A stretch of DNA of 64,000 nt from Celerinatantimonas diazotrophica (GTDB lineage Bacteria; Pseudomonadota; Gammaproteobacteria; Enterobacterales; Celerinatantimonadaceae). Shown here piece after piece: positions 46,237-56,516 of the stretch (position 1 is the first letter of the stretch; every line of letters starts with the position of its first letter). Location of the stretch: assembly GCF_004339545.1 (NCBI RefSeq), contig NZ_SMGD01000014.1, forward strand, positions 240,206 to 304,205. The letters are read 5' to 3'. The position numbers and the translations under genes were made by a program. The notes below the pieces were generated by a model. That model worked only from the letters and a program-made list of their open reading frames with translations, was not told the origin of the DNA and searched no databases.

Positions 46237-47694
46237 ATGTCGATAAACTCTGAATCTGATAATCACAAGGGACCTTTTTCATGGCGTCCCAGCTACCATA
46301 TTGCTCCGCCCTATGGGTTAATGAATGATCCAAATGGATTTAGCTATTTTAATCATCAATATTGGTTGTTTTTTCAATGGAATCCAAGCGGTTGTGAACA
46401 TGTCAATAAGCACTGGGGCTTAATGACAAGTACGGATTTAGTTCACTGGCAACAGCAACCCTTTAAAATGGCCCCCACACATTGGTTTGACAAAGATGGT
46501 TGTTATTCTGGAAGCGGTCTAGTAGAGAAAGGCGGTTTATCTCTTTTTTATACCGGGAATGTTCGCCATGGAGAACTTCGGGAAAGTTACCAATGCTTAG
46601 TAACCACAGAAGATGGGCAGCAGTATTTAAATCAAGGGCCGCTATGGACTAAGCAACTAGAAGATTTTACAGGCCATGTTCGAGATCCGAAGGTTTTCTA
46701 TGTTAATCAGCAGCGAAGAATGTGGCTTGCGGCTCAGAACCGAGATTTAAAAGGGGGCGTTGCCGTACTCGATGAAACTGCAGAAGGAACATGGCAATTA
46801 AGGGGGCATTATTTTAACCCTATTGGTTGGGCAAATGACCAGCTCGGTTATATGTGGGAATGTCCAGATCGACTGCAGTTTGGTGACCAAGTTGTATTAG
46901 TTTGTTGTGTACAAGGGATTAATTGCTCCGATCCTTATTCTTCTAATGAAAATCTCAGTGGCTTTTTTCAGATTGAAGAAGATGCGGATGGCGAAATTAG
47001 ATTTACTAGTGATTATTTACTATTAGATCATGGGTTTGAGTTTTATGCGCCACAAAGTATTGTTGATCCACAAGGGCAAACCATCCTAATCGGATGGATG
47101 GGATTACCTGATGATCCAGAGCAACCTTCTGTAGCTAATGAACAATGGTGTGGTCAGTTAACGATGCCCCGCGTCTGTCAATGGGAAAATGGCGCATTAC
47201 GTCAGCGACCTTTGGCCGAGTTATTCGCCGCCTTTTCTGAACCGAATACCGTTTTGCCGATCACTTTTAAAATGGCATCGTTTGAGTGTACAAATACCTG
47301 TTACATCGAGCTCGATAACTTAAAAGGTGCAGGTCAGTTGACGGTAGACAACCCTAAAGAATCGTTAGTGATTACGTGGGATGAAAATGGGGAAGCGACT
47401 GTTGATAGAACCGAGTTCTGTACCGTTGGCATGGATTTGATACGCCAATATAAAAGTCGCGATGGTTGTATTAAGCAGCTGCAACTGTTTATTGATAACT
47501 CCAGTTTTGAGTTGTTCATTAATGATGGCGAAGCCGTCATGACGGGACGAATATTTCCGAATACCTCTGTCACTCATGCAACAGTCTTGGGTGTTGCTGG
47601 AGAGTTAAAGGTACGCTTTTTGGATACGTCCTGTATCAATACGTTAATGAAGGAGCAATTTAGTGATGAATACGCAAGTTTGGTGTCTCGGTGA
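46237..47694 (+). CDS. scrB: Sucrose-6-phosphate hydrolase (GH32)
   Basis: A GH32 invertase that splits sucrose-6-P to glucose-6-P and fructose. The nucleophile block is PPYGLMNDPNGF, the transition-state Asp is in GHVRDPKVF, and the acid/base Glu is in MWECPDRL. There is no signal peptide, so it is cytoplasmic. ATG 46237 is chosen because the family N-terminus starts there; an in-frame GTG at 46201 would add a hydrophobic 12-residue extension. The end overlaps scrK. Confidence 0.9.
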   Translation: MSINSESDNHKGPFSWRPSYHIAPPYGLMNDPNGFSYFNHQYWLFFQWNPSGCEHVNKHWGLMTSTDLVHWQQQPFKMAPTHWFDKDGCYSGSGLVEKGGLSLFYTGNVRHGELRESYQCLVTTEDGQQYLNQGPLWTKQLEDFTGHVRDPKVFYVNQQRRMWLAAQNRDLKGGVAVLDETAEGTWQLRGHYFNPIGWANDQLGYMWECPDRLQFGDQVVLVCCVQGINCSDPYSSNENLSGFFQIEEDADGEIRFTSDYLLLDHGFEFYAPQSIVDPQGQTILIGWMGLPDDPEQPSVANEQWCGQLTMPRVCQWENGALRQRPLAELFAAFSEPNTVLPITFKMASFECTNTCYIELDNLKGAGQLTVDNPKESLVITWDENGEATVDRTEFCTVGMDLIRQYKSRDGCIKQLQLFIDNSSFELFINDGEAVMTGRIFPNTSVTHATVLGVAGELKVRFLDTSCINTLMKEQFSDEYASLVSR

Positions 47695-48580
47695 TGTTGT
47701 TGTTGACCTGATTGAAGAAGGGTCTTCGTATTATAAAAAATGTCCTGGAGGTGCCCCAGCTAACGTGGCGGTTGCTCTGAGTCGTTTAGGTGTGAAAACG
47801 GGATTTATTGGCCGATGTGGGGCCGATCCGATGGGCGACTATATGCGTGAGGTATTAGCCAACGAGCAGATCGCTACTGATTATCTTTTCCAAGATGATG
47901 AACATCATACTTCCACTGTTTTAGTGACACTTGATGATACCGGCGAGCGTAGTTTTACTTTTTTGGTGAACCCGAGTGCTGACATGTTTTTATCGAGTGA
48001 CCAATTACCTGATTTTGTCGCGGGTCAGTGGTTACAATTGAGTTCCATTGCTCTGGCTGGGCCTGTGACTCGACAAGCCGCTAAAGAAGCAATGACACGC
48101 ACAAGAGCGAATCAAGCCTCTGTGTTTTTCGATGTTAACATTCGACCTACGTTATGGTCGAGCCATGAGACCATGATCGAGACCATTCGAGACGTGTTGC
48201 CTTTATGTGACGTTGTTAAAGTGAGTGAAGAAGAAGCACAAATTTTAACAGGATACGATGATGTTACACTAGCGCTCGAACAGTTAAAAACATACACAGA
48301 TGCCTTACTAGTGGTCACTCTTGGAGCCGATGGTGCGAAGGCTTTTGACAAGAATATCGCGCTACACTGCTCGCTATCTAAAAAGGTCAATGTGATTGAT
48401 AGTACAGGAGCTGGAGACGGTTTTGTCGGAGGCATGTTGAGTGTATTAGCGAGTACTCCTGACTGGCGAAAACAAGATATACTCGAGCAAGCTTTAGCGC
48501 GCGGCAACCAAGTAGGCAGCTATGTTGTCACCCAAAGAGGGGCGATGACGGCATTACCAACGATGACCGAACTAAACTAA
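47666..48580 (+). CDS. scrK: Fructokinase (PfkB family)
   Basis: A 304-aa ribokinase-family sugar kinase. PGGAPANVAVALSRLG is the substrate/Gly-rich motif and VIDSTGAGDGFVGGML carries the catalytic Asp and anion hole. It phosphorylates the fructose released by ScrB. The ATG at 47666 (preceded by a GTG) lies inside the 3' end of scrB with GGAG upstream, so the pair is translationally coupled. Confidence 0.92.
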   Translation: MNTQVWCLGDVVVDLIEEGSSYYKKCPGGAPANVAVALSRLGVKTGFIGRCGADPMGDYMREVLANEQIATDYLFQDDEHHTSTVLVTLDDTGERSFTFLVNPSADMFLSSDQLPDFVAGQWLQLSSIALAGPVTRQAAKEAMTRTRANQASVFFDVNIRPTLWSSHETMIETIRDVLPLCDVVKVSEEEAQILTGYDDVTLALEQLKTYTDALLVVTLGADGAKAFDKNIALHCSLSKKVNVIDSTGAGDGFVGGMLSVLASTPDWRKQDILEQALARGNQVGSYVVTQRGAMTALPTMTELN

Positions 48581-48588
48581 ACTTTAGA

Positions 48589-48617
48589 TTATGGGAGATC
48601 GATCAGATCTCCCATAA
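48589..48617 (+). terminator. Hairpin after scrK
   Basis: A perfect 12-bp stem TTATGGGAGATC / GATCTCCCATAA (48589-48600, 48606-48617) 8 nt after the scrK stop. No T-run follows, so it may be a stabilising hairpin or a weak terminator. Confidence 0.55.
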
Positions 48618-49087
48618 TAAACTCCTATCTACACAGCTGCTAACTAAAACAATTATAATGACAAATGCAAGTTGTGGTTTTAACTCTATAAATATCAATT
48701 AATTTACCGACTTCCTGATTCCCCAAGTACAATGGTCGCGAGAGGATATATCAATATCGAGGCGGGCAATGTATTATCTGCCACTATATTCACGGTCCAC
48801 TCAAACGAATATAAACGTAACGGCCATTATTACTAGCTTCTATGGACACTCAAACCAACAACCTATCCATAAATTACAAGAATTTTGAAGATCAGCTGCA
48901 CTATTCATTAGTCAGTTCTCGAACAAGGCTGTTTCTACCAAAAATGCACTGATAAGTGTGCTAATTCCAGCTTTTTTGGGATTTAACGCTTATGTTAGCT
49001 GCATGATCAAAGAAATTTCCCTTTCCATTTTGTGGATTAAATGGATAATACGCGGCTCATTTAACTTATGTATTGAGTGACACGATA
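48618..49087. other. Empty 470-bp stretch
   Basis: No gene, RNA or convincing element recognised; only short frames without family features. The 3' end carries the promoter region of the next gene. Confidence 0.35.
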
Positions 49088-49654
49088 ATGTCTACCGAAG
49101 CAACTTTATTAGCGCGCAGCAACTCAACATGTGAGCTTTGCTCTGCTGAAACTTCTCTAAGTCCTTATGTGGTTCCACCACATACGCAATTGAGTGTCGA
49201 TCACAGCGTTATGCTCTGCGACTACTGCAAAGTGCAACTCGAAGACCCAGAACAAACCGACGTCAACCATTGGCATTGCTTAAATGAAAGCATGTGGAGT
49301 GAGCACCCTCCGGTTCAAGTATTAGCTTGGCGTCAGTTAAAGCACTTAAGTGCTGAAAATGGCTGGGCACAAGATCTCGTGGATATGATGTACATGGAAG
49401 ATGATGTGCAAAAATGGGCTGAATTAGGCCTAGGCGATGATCAAGAAAAAACCTTAGATGCTAATGGTGCGGAACTTAGTAAAGGTGACAGTGTTACCGT
49501 CATTAAAGATTTGCCAGTAAAAGGCACTAAGCAGGTGATTAAACAAGGGACAGTGATCCGAGGGATCAATTTATCTGATGATCCAACGCTAGTCTCAGGA
49601 AAAGTCAACGGGCAGTCTATGTATGTTATTGCAGCTTACTGCCGTAAAAAATAA
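49088..49654 (+). CDS. PhnA/YjdM-domain zinc-binding protein
   Basis: A 188-aa protein. The N-terminal zinc-ribbon has paired cysteines in STCELCSAE and VMLCDYCKVQL. The C-terminal PhnA domain contains DANGAELSKGDSVTVIKDLPVKGTKQVIKQGTVIRGI and VNGQSMYVIAAYCRKK. The family was named for alkylphosphonate use but its role there is not established. The ATG at 49088 is preferred to a GTG at 49073. It ends at a terminator shared with the convergent GH127 gene. Confidence 0.85.
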   Translation: MSTEATLLARSNSTCELCSAETSLSPYVVPPHTQLSVDHSVMLCDYCKVQLEDPEQTDVNHWHCLNESMWSEHPPVQVLAWRQLKHLSAENGWAQDLVDMMYMEDDVQKWAELGLGDDQEKTLDANGAELSKGDSVTVIKDLPVKGTKQVIKQGTVIRGINLSDDPTLVSGKVNGQSMYVIAAYCRKK

Positions 49655-49670
49655 ACGCAGTGCAATATTA

Positions 49671-49694
49671 AAAAGGTACTCTACAGAGTACCTT
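49671..49694. terminator. Bidirectional terminator
   Basis: AAAGGTACTC / GAGTACCTTT (49671-49680, 49685-49694), TACA loop, between two convergent genes 17 nt after each stop. Confidence 0.8.
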
Positions 49695-49711
49695 TAGGTT
49701 TCTATGAATAA

Positions 49712-51679
49712 TTACAGTTCGTTAATCCATACTCGCATTTCGCCTTCACCTCGATTTGCCCAACTAAAATAGGGCACAAGTGTTAATTCACACTTTGTCA
49801 TCGCAGGTTTTTCACTATTAAATGAATATAAAGGTTGGCTGTGCGCGTGAATTGAATCGATGCGGTAGGCTGTGGCTTTGATTAACGTTTTCCCGGCAAA
49901 AATGCCACTGCCCGCAATGCATTTAAGTTCACTGCTTGAATCTAATAATAAATTATGTAGCTCTTCACCATTGTCGGCTTGTTCAATGCAATAGACTAAC
50001 GGTCCTCGTTGAATGGCAACTTTGCGCATATCATGGCGCAATAGTGGATTTGGCCGAACCAGTATCGGCTGCATGGGGAGTTGCAAAATGATTTCATCAT
50101 CATTTTGCCATTGCCGTTTGATATGAATATACCCATCGCTAGCTATGTTTTCAGCAGCAAAGCCAGTTTGGTTGATACTTAGTTGTGGTTGTTGGCACCA
50201 ATTTGGAACACGCAGGGCGATATCAGCCTGACACGGTTGTGCCATTTTAACTGTAAAGGTAATCGTATCTTGCCACGGATAGTTCCCTTTCTGTAGGAGC
50301 GTCATATTACCATCAGATAGGTATAAGGTACTTTCGCTGGCAATGTACAAATTCGTATATATCGTATTATCTTTAACCGTATAGATATAATTACCAATTG
50401 AGCCAATCAAACGAGCCAGGTTTGGAGGGCAACAAGCACAACCAAACCACTGTTGTCGAATGGGTTTGACATGCTCGTAAATATGATTATAAGCAATTGC
50501 TTTAGGGTAGACTTCAAGCGGATTGACATAAAAGAAATGTTTACCATCCAGTGCGATACCTGCCAGAACTGTATTGTAAAGAGCACGTTCCATGACATCG
50601 GCATAATTGCTATTAGGGTCAAGTTGTAACATCTGATTGGCAAACATGATTAAACCAATCGAGGCGCATGTCTCGGTATAAGCTGTATCATTGGGTAAGT
50701 CATAATCACAACTAAATGCCTCGCCTTGGCTCTGAGAACCGATACTTCCAGTTATATACATTTGTTTGTTAGTGACGTTCTGCCACAAGGTTCGACAAGC
50801 CGTTAATTTTTCTTGGCTGTGATTGATGCGTGCTAGGTGGGCAACGCCAGCCATCAAATAGACAAATCGGACTGCATGACCTGTTGCGGTGGACTGTTTA
50901 GTTATTGGGGCATGCGCTTGAGAGTAATTTTTATCCTTAATCATCCACGCGCTGCCATGCGTTTGCCAATATGAGGTTTGGCCACGTCGCTCGTATTCGA
51001 TGTCGTAATAGTGGGGTTGTTGACCTCGCTGTTCAATGAAAAACTGGCTCAATTGGCTGTATCTTGTATCTTGCGTTACTTCATAAAGACGCATCAATGC
51101 TTGCTCTATTTCAGGATGCCCTGGATACCCTAGTAATTGCCCCGGTTTTTTACCAAAGACTTCGTTAATATGGTCTGCAAATTTACAGACTATATCTAAC
51201 AACCTTGTCTTTTCAGTCGCACAATAATAAGCCACGCCAGCTTCAATCAAGTGTCCAGCACAATAAAGCTCATGACACTCGCAAACATTGGTCCATTTTT
51301 CAGAGGGGGCTTTAACCGTGAAATAGGTGTTTACATAGCCATTGGGTTGTTGTGCTTTGCCGATTAGATCAATGACATCATCGGCGATGGATTCAAGCTG
51401 TGGATCAGGATGGTTTGAGAGTGAGTATGCTACAGCTTCGAGCCATTTGGCTACATCGCTGTCTTGAAAAATCATGCCATAAAATTCTCCTTGCATTTGA
51501 CCGGCTGCAATTTTGAAATTATCGATCGCATGGCTGGGTTCGGCATCATCAATTGTGTCATTGAGTGCACACCATTGATAAGGGATGACAACCTCGGTAA
51601 TCAACTTTTGATATTGCATCCAGAATGAATCCGTAATGGCAATATGAGTAAATTGAGATTCTGTATGATCAGTTTTCAT
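49712..51679 (-). CDS. GH127 beta-L-arabinofuranosidase
   Basis: A 655-aa GH127 enzyme without a signal peptide. The catalytic Glu region is AYTETCASIGLIMFANQML and the zinc/nucleophile cysteines are in QQWFGCACCPPNLARLIGSIG. GEFYGMIFQDSDVAKWLEA and the C-terminal beta domain (IALRVPNWCQQPQLSIN) fit. GH127 members release L-arabinose from beta-arabinofuranosides. It is downstream of the GPH transporter and divergent from AraC, so it probably hydrolyses an imported arabinoside in the cytoplasm (inference). Confidence 0.88.
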   Translation of the reverse strand: MKTDHTESQFTHIAITDSFWMQYQKLITEVVIPYQWCALNDTIDDAEPSHAIDNFKIAAGQMQGEFYGMIFQDSDVAKWLEAVAYSLSNHPDPQLESIADDVIDLIGKAQQPNGYVNTYFTVKAPSEKWTNVCECHELYCAGHLIEAGVAYYCATEKTRLLDIVCKFADHINEVFGKKPGQLLGYPGHPEIEQALMRLYEVTQDTRYSQLSQFFIEQRGQQPHYYDIEYERRGQTSYWQTHGSAWMIKDKNYSQAHAPITKQSTATGHAVRFVYLMAGVAHLARINHSQEKLTACRTLWQNVTNKQMYITGSIGSQSQGEAFSCDYDLPNDTAYTETCASIGLIMFANQMLQLDPNSNYADVMERALYNTVLAGIALDGKHFFYVNPLEVYPKAIAYNHIYEHVKPIRQQWFGCACCPPNLARLIGSIGNYIYTVKDNTIYTNLYIASESTLYLSDGNMTLLQKGNYPWQDTITFTVKMAQPCQADIALRVPNWCQQPQLSINQTGFAAENIASDGYIHIKRQWQNDDEIILQLPMQPILVRPNPLLRHDMRKVAIQRGPLVYCIEQADNGEELHNLLLDSSSELKCIAGSGIFAGKTLIKATAYRIDSIHAHSQPLYSFNSEKPAMTKCELTLVPYFSWANRGEGEMRVWINEL

Positions 51680-51692
51680 ATCGTTATTCTTT

Positions 51693-53099
51693 CTATGCTT
51701 GTTGTGGTTTAATTTGTTGAGAAACTTTATCCATCAGATGAGTATCCAATTTGCTTCGGGCAATGATAAGAGCCAAGATCAAATGAATAATCGCAGGGAT
51801 AAAGGTTTCAATAGAAACGATTCCCGTGATGGACTTAGATGTTTGGTTCGCTAACCCTGGGTGATAAGCGATAATCACGAGCGTAAAACTGATAATTGCG
51901 GCGCTAGATGCCCAGGCCAGTTTGATAAAGAACAGATTAAAAGCGAAGGTAAGCCCTGATGAACTAATGCCAGTTTTCCAGCGACCATAATCATCAGCGA
52001 ATGCCATTAGTGAAAAGTGTAAAGGTAAGGTAATGCCTAATAGTATGTGGTAGATAAAGATGATCCCCAACCACAACATTTGACTGTGTACACCGACCGG
52101 CAATAAAAACATAGCTGCTGAGTAGAGAGCCAAAAATAAATTCAGGTACATGTACAGCTTTTTAATATCAATCATTTTGGTTAGATAATTGACCGTTAGT
52201 GGTCCAATAACGCCACCGGCAGTGACCATGGCAAAAAAGATGGCGGTATATGAGCTACTACCTTGCAATGCATAATGGATAAAGTACATGTATCCGCCGC
52301 CGCGAACGTTGAAGATATTGATCAGAAAAAAAGACATGAATAACATCAATAACAACTGGTCGTTTTTACGAATATTGTGAATATGTTCTTTAAACGAAAA
52401 GTTTCCCATCGCACTGATTGACACACGCTCTTTAACGGCGGCAAAGCACCAAATGAACATGACAGCTGCAAGTGCACAGAGAATCATCACGCCATAGCGA
52501 TAACCAAGAGCGGTCTGTTGTTTATCAAAAAGCCCAACAAACCATGGTAACCCTACAGACACCATTGCTCCGGCGATTCCTGTTAACACGAATCGCCATG
52601 CCTGACATTGCACGACTTCTTTAGGGTTCGTCGTCATGGTGCTGATAAGTGCGCAATACGGAACATTAATCGCTGTGTAACTGATAGAGAGCATCATGTA
52701 AGTGATAAAGGCATAAACAACCTTCATGGTGTAACTAACGTCGGGGACAGAGAAGGTCATTATCCCGACTATTGCGACGGGGATGGCCATCCATAGCTGC
52801 CACGGGCGAAATCGGCCAAACCGACTATGAGTCTTGTCCGAAATTACGCCCATCATAGGGTCAGTAACCGCATCAAATACTCTTAATACTAAAAACAGCG
52901 TACCGACAATGGCAGGTGTTAAACCAAAAATATCGGTATAGAAAAATGTTAGAAAGTTACCGATTAAGGCGGTAATAATTGTTCCGCCCGCATCCCCTAA
53001 GCCATAACCGAATTTTTCACCCGGTCCGATGTGTACTGTTGCAGGGTCAACTTTGTGTGTATCACCCAATACTAAAGTGTCTTTTACAGTTTGGGACAT
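51693..53099 (-). CDS. GPH-family glycoside-pentoside-hexuronide symporter
   Basis: A 468-aa cation symporter of the MelB/GPH family. It reads [69 protein letters not shown] and [16 protein letters not shown], the hallmark segments of helices 1-4. There are twelve hydrophobic segments. Substrate choice (an arabinoside) is inferred from the GH127 gene 13 nt downstream on the same strand. Confidence 0.88.
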   Translation of the reverse strand: MSQTVKDTLVLGDTHKVDPATVHIGPGEKFGYGLGDAGGTIITALIGNFLTFFYTDIFGLTPAIVGTLFLVLRVFDAVTDPMMGVISDKTHSRFGRFRPWQLWMAIPVAIVGIMTFSVPDVSYTMKVVYAFITYMMLSISYTAINVPYCALISTMTTNPKEVVQCQAWRFVLTGIAGAMVSVGLPWFVGLFDKQQTALGYRYGVMILCALAAVMFIWCFAAVKERVSISAMGNFSFKEHIHNIRKNDQLLLMLFMSFFLINIFNVRGGGYMYFIHYALQGSSSYTAIFFAMVTAGGVIGPLTVNYLTKMIDIKKLYMYLNLFLALYSAAMFLLPVGVHSQMLWLGIIFIYHILLGITLPLHFSLMAFADDYGRWKTGISSSGLTFAFNLFFIKLAWASSAAIISFTLVIIAYHPGLANQTSKSITGIVSIETFIPAIIHLILALIIARSKLDTHLMDKVSQQIKPQQA

Positions 53100-53300
53100 A
53101 ATGTTGCCTCATTCTTATTGTAGGGGTCTAGTTTTTATTGTTTAGAACGAGTGTGGCTTGTCTTTGGAAATTCAGATAGAGAATGTATCAACATAAAAAC
53201 AGGACAAATCCGACTTTGTATTTGAATTTGTGAGCTATATCTTTTTTCGCAGATAAAACCCCGTTTAGATTAAAGTCCAAGATAAAAAGCGGGGAATCCC

Positions 53301-54113
53301 ATGGCTAATATTTACATCGAGCATCCCCTTGAGATTGAAAATGGTGGGCTTTTTATTTCTAACGGTCGAGGGATTCACCCTAAACGGGTGATCAAATCCT
53401 ATGAGCTTATTTTTGTATTACATGGCACGTTAGCGATACGTGAAGGCACTCACGATTATCTCTTAAGAAGTGGCGATGCGTTGATATTGCATCCAAAAAT
53501 TGAGCATCAGGGAATTGTGAATTTTCCATCCGATTTAAAATTTTACTGGGTTCATTTTCGTTTGCACTCATTACGTCATCAGCGAAACGTCGACACAACG
53601 ATAGATTTAAACAAAATTGGGCAGGTCAACGATGTGACAAAAATTACCGAGCTCTTTAATCTAATGCTTAGGGAGCAAGAGCTTGGTGTAGATAAAATGA
53701 CACTTAATTTATTGCTGTTGGTTATTTTGCGAGAAATTAGCCTGAAAATGGATGCAAACCAGCTAAGTAAACCCAAAGAGCTCGCATACCGTGCCCGCTC
53801 AGTCATTCGTCGATTTTATAATGAGCCACTGACTCCCAGCCAAATCGCGCAAACTTTAAAGTGCAATGTCGATTACTTAGGTCGAATTTACAAACAGACG
53901 TTTGCCTGTTCTCTAGGGGAAGCAATACAACTGCAAAAAATCTCAGCGGCTAAGCACCAGCTAGTTGAACAAGGTCTAACCATCGCAGAAATTGCAGATG
54001 AGCTAAGCTATCACGATACGGGGTATTTTCGGCGTGTTTTTGTAAAACATGTCGGAATGTCTCCTTCTCGTTATCGCAAGCTCTATAGTATTGCGCGAAT
54101 TAATTCCAATTAG
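53301..54113 (+). CDS. AraC-family transcriptional regulator
   Basis: A 270-aa regulator. The N-terminal cupin sensor (YLLRSGDALILHPKIEHQGI) is followed by two C-terminal helix-turn-helices (PLTPSQIAQTLKCNVDYLGRIYKQTFACSLGEAIQLQKISAA, IAEIADELSYHDTGYFRRVFVKHVGMSPSRYR). It is divergent from the GPH/GH127 genes across 200 nt and is probably their activator, sensing the released sugar. Confidence 0.88.
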   Translation: MANIYIEHPLEIENGGLFISNGRGIHPKRVIKSYELIFVLHGTLAIREGTHDYLLRSGDALILHPKIEHQGIVNFPSDLKFYWVHFRLHSLRHQRNVDTTIDLNKIGQVNDVTKITELFNLMLREQELGVDKMTLNLLLLVILREISLKMDANQLSKPKELAYRARSVIRRFYNEPLTPSQIAQTLKCNVDYLGRIYKQTFACSLGEAIQLQKISAAKHQLVEQGLTIAEIADELSYHDTGYFRRVFVKHVGMSPSRYRKLYSIARINSN

Positions 54114-54154
54114 CCTTGATACTGGCTGTATAAAGTATCAAGACTAATTGCTTG

Positions 54155-55345
54155 TTAGAATGGTTTTACATTTAAAATAAATTCGCGTACTCGCTCTAAA
54201 GCAGGTTTTAACAGCGGCAATTGGGTTGCATGGCAAATGCGAATATGTCCAGCGCCAGAGACACCGAATGCTTCTCCTGGTGCAACACCGACTTTGGCCT
54301 TATCGATCATTTCACGTAAGTAAGGTTGACTATCATAACCAAGGCCGTCGATTTTTAAGAAGCCATAAAAAGTAGCTTTCATTTCATACAAAGTCGTATT
54401 AGGGAGATCACCGAGGAACTGCAGCATACAATCACGGCTTTTTTTCAGAGCAGCCACACTACTTTGCACAAAATCTTCGCCTTGTTCAATCGCGGCTAAC
54501 CCTCCGGCTTGAGAGAAGGCACTGGCACAGGAAACATTAAATTCAGTTAACTTTCTCACCGTGGGTATCAATGCTTTCGGAATATTCAGCCAACCTAAAC
54601 GCCATCCGGTCATTGCCCAGGCTTTCGAAAAGCTATTACAGATGATAACCCGGTCATATTCACTCACAAGCTCACAAAATGAGGGGGCCGCCTCGCTATC
54701 AAAGATATGGCGTGAATACACTTCGTCACTAATAATCCAAATACCACGTTGACGACAAAATTTAAGGATTTCTGTTAATAACTCTTTGCTAGCAACCCAT
54801 CCGGTTGGATTCGAGGGACTATTGATAATAAGAGCCTGTGCCCCATGAAGCGAAGAAAAGAGTTCCTCTGTGTCTAAATAAAAAGTTTTACCCTTAGTTT
54901 TTAAGGCCACCCGAATCACTTGGCAACCAAGGATTTCAGGAATAGCCGCTAAAGTTGGGAATAATGGCTCGATGACAACAACTTTATCGGCTGGATTAAG
55001 ACAACTTTGTGCAGCAATCATAACGGCGTTAGTCCCAGAGACGGTAATAGAAACGTTCTCGGGAGCAAAATGTGACCCAAACAGGTTATTTTGGTAATGC
55101 GCAATGGCTTGACATAATTCCGGGAGTCCAGTGTTTGGCGTATATTTGGTTTCATAACGTGATAATGATTCACTGGCTGCCTGGCAAATAAAATCTGGCG
55201 TTGCCGATGAAGCCTCGCCAAACCATAGTGGCGTCACATCATTTTTTCCCATCCCATAGTTGGCAATTGAACGAATAGGGGACTCATCTAATCGCTGAGC
55301 TCTTTGACTAATGCCATTTAATAATGACAATTCTGCATTTGACAT
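54155..55345 (-). CDS. Class I/II PLP-dependent aminotransferase
   Basis: A 396-aa fold-type I aminotransferase. It contains SGTNAVMIAAQSCL, INSPSNPTGWVAS, IISDEVYSRHIF, and the PLP Lys in IICNSFSKAWAMTGWRLGW, then GHIRICHATQ with the substrate Arg. The sequence resembles the aspartate/aromatic aminotransferase group; the specific donor is not deducible. It lies between AraC and cbpA and is monocistronic. Confidence 0.85.
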   Translation of the reverse strand: MSNAELSLLNGISQRAQRLDESPIRSIANYGMGKNDVTPLWFGEASSATPDFICQAASESLSRYETKYTPNTGLPELCQAIAHYQNNLFGSHFAPENVSITVSGTNAVMIAAQSCLNPADKVVVIEPLFPTLAAIPEILGCQVIRVALKTKGKTFYLDTEELFSSLHGAQALIINSPSNPTGWVASKELLTEILKFCRQRGIWIISDEVYSRHIFDSEAAPSFCELVSEYDRVIICNSFSKAWAMTGWRLGWLNIPKALIPTVRKLTEFNVSCASAFSQAGGLAAIEQGEDFVQSSVAALKKSRDCMLQFLGDLPNTTLYEMKATFYGFLKIDGLGYDSQPYLREMIDKAKVGVAPGEAFGVSGAGHIRICHATQLPLLKPALERVREFILNVKPF

Positions 55346-55545
55346 GATTATCCTTTATTAAGTTATCTACCCTAGGGGAATGTTTGTATGATGCGCGACA
55401 AAAGTGTCGTAAATCATCATGAAACAACATTTGTGGAAATAAAAGGGTTTTTTTTTAAAGATTTGTCCCCATATTAGTGCCATGGATCGTATTGTGATGA
55501 TACGAATTTTTAGGTGTTGTTTCACAAAAGGGTGTATGAGGCAGC

Positions 55546-56466
55546 ATGAGTACAAAAGATTTTTATAGTATTTTAGGTGTCTCGCGGAGCGCCAGTGAAC
55601 AAGAGATAAAAAAAGCTTATCGGCGATTAGCCCGTAAGTATCATCCGGATGTTAGTAAAGAACCGGATGCTGAACAGCGCTTTAAAGAAATAGGCGAGGC
55701 TTATGAAGTGCTTAGTAGTAAGCAAAAACGAGCCGCTTATGATCAGTTCGGCAGTCAGTGGAAAGCTGCTAGTGGTGCTGGTGCCGGAGGGGGCCATTGG
55801 CAAAATGCACGGGGTGGAGGTAATCCATTTGGCAACGGTGCGAATGGCGGATTTAGTGATTTTTTTGAAAACATATTTGGTCAAGGTGGTTTTTCCGGCC
55901 AAAGTCGTGGTGGTTTCGGTGGCTTTGAAGGTAACCGCGGATTTAGCCAGACAGGCGATAATGTGGAAGCCCAAATAACGATTGATATTGCTGATAGTTA
56001 TTTAGGCGCCAGTCGACCGATGACTCTGAATATAGCCGGTCAGCAACGTACGTTGAATGTTAAAATTCCAGCCGGAATTAAAGATGGTCAGAAAATTCGT
56101 CTGGCGGGTCAAGGTAAACCGGGAATGGGCAGTGGCCAAAATGGCGACTTGCTGTTGCAAGTCCATTTTCGTAAAGATGGTTACTATCGGGTCGATGGAT
56201 CTGATGTTTACTATATTCTGCAGGTTGCGCCTTGGGAAGCTGCTTTGGGTGAAAAAGTCAGTGTTCCATTGCCTGACGGTAAACATGTCGATGTAAAAAT
56301 TCCGTCTAATTCATCGGGGGGACGAAAAATGCGCTTGCGTGGACGTGGGCTACCATCAAAACAACCCGGTGATTTTTACGTGGAGTTACAAATTTTATTA
56401 CCGAAAGCAGACTCGGCTAAAGCTAAAAAAGCCTATGCTGCTTTTCGCCAGGCATTTGAAGCTTAA
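55546..56466 (+). CDS. cbpA: DnaJ-like co-chaperone CbpA
   Basis: A 306-aa type II J-protein. The J-domain (residues 1-70) has the HPD motif in [10 protein letters not shown] Gly/Phe-rich region (~75-130) and two CTD beta-domains ([37 protein letters not shown]) follow. There is no CxxCxGxG zinc finger, which separates it from DnaJ. The modulator CbpM usually follows cbpA, but no such gene is seen here. A terminator follows. Confidence 0.88.
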   Translation: MSTKDFYSILGVSRSASEQEIKKAYRRLARKYHPDVSKEPDAEQRFKEIGEAYEVLSSKQKRAAYDQFGSQWKAASGAGAGGGHWQNARGGGNPFGNGANGGFSDFFENIFGQGGFSGQSRGGFGGFEGNRGFSQTGDNVEAQITIDIADSYLGASRPMTLNIAGQQRTLNVKIPAGIKDGQKIRLAGQGKPGMGSGQNGDLLLQVHFRKDGYYRVDGSDVYYILQVAPWEAALGEKVSVPLPDGKHVDVKIPSNSSGGRKMRLRGRGLPSKQPGDFYVELQILLPKADSAKAKKAYAAFRQAFEA

Positions 56467-56478
56467 TTGAATGATCTC

Positions 56479-56516
56479 TATCCCCTAACTGAATCGGTAA
56501 GTTAGGGGATATTTTT
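56479..56516 (+). terminator. Terminator after cbpA
   Basis: TATCCCCTAACT / AGTTAGGGGATA (56479-56490, 56500-56511) with a 9-nt loop and T5. It lies between the convergent cbpA and MFS genes. Confidence 0.85.
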
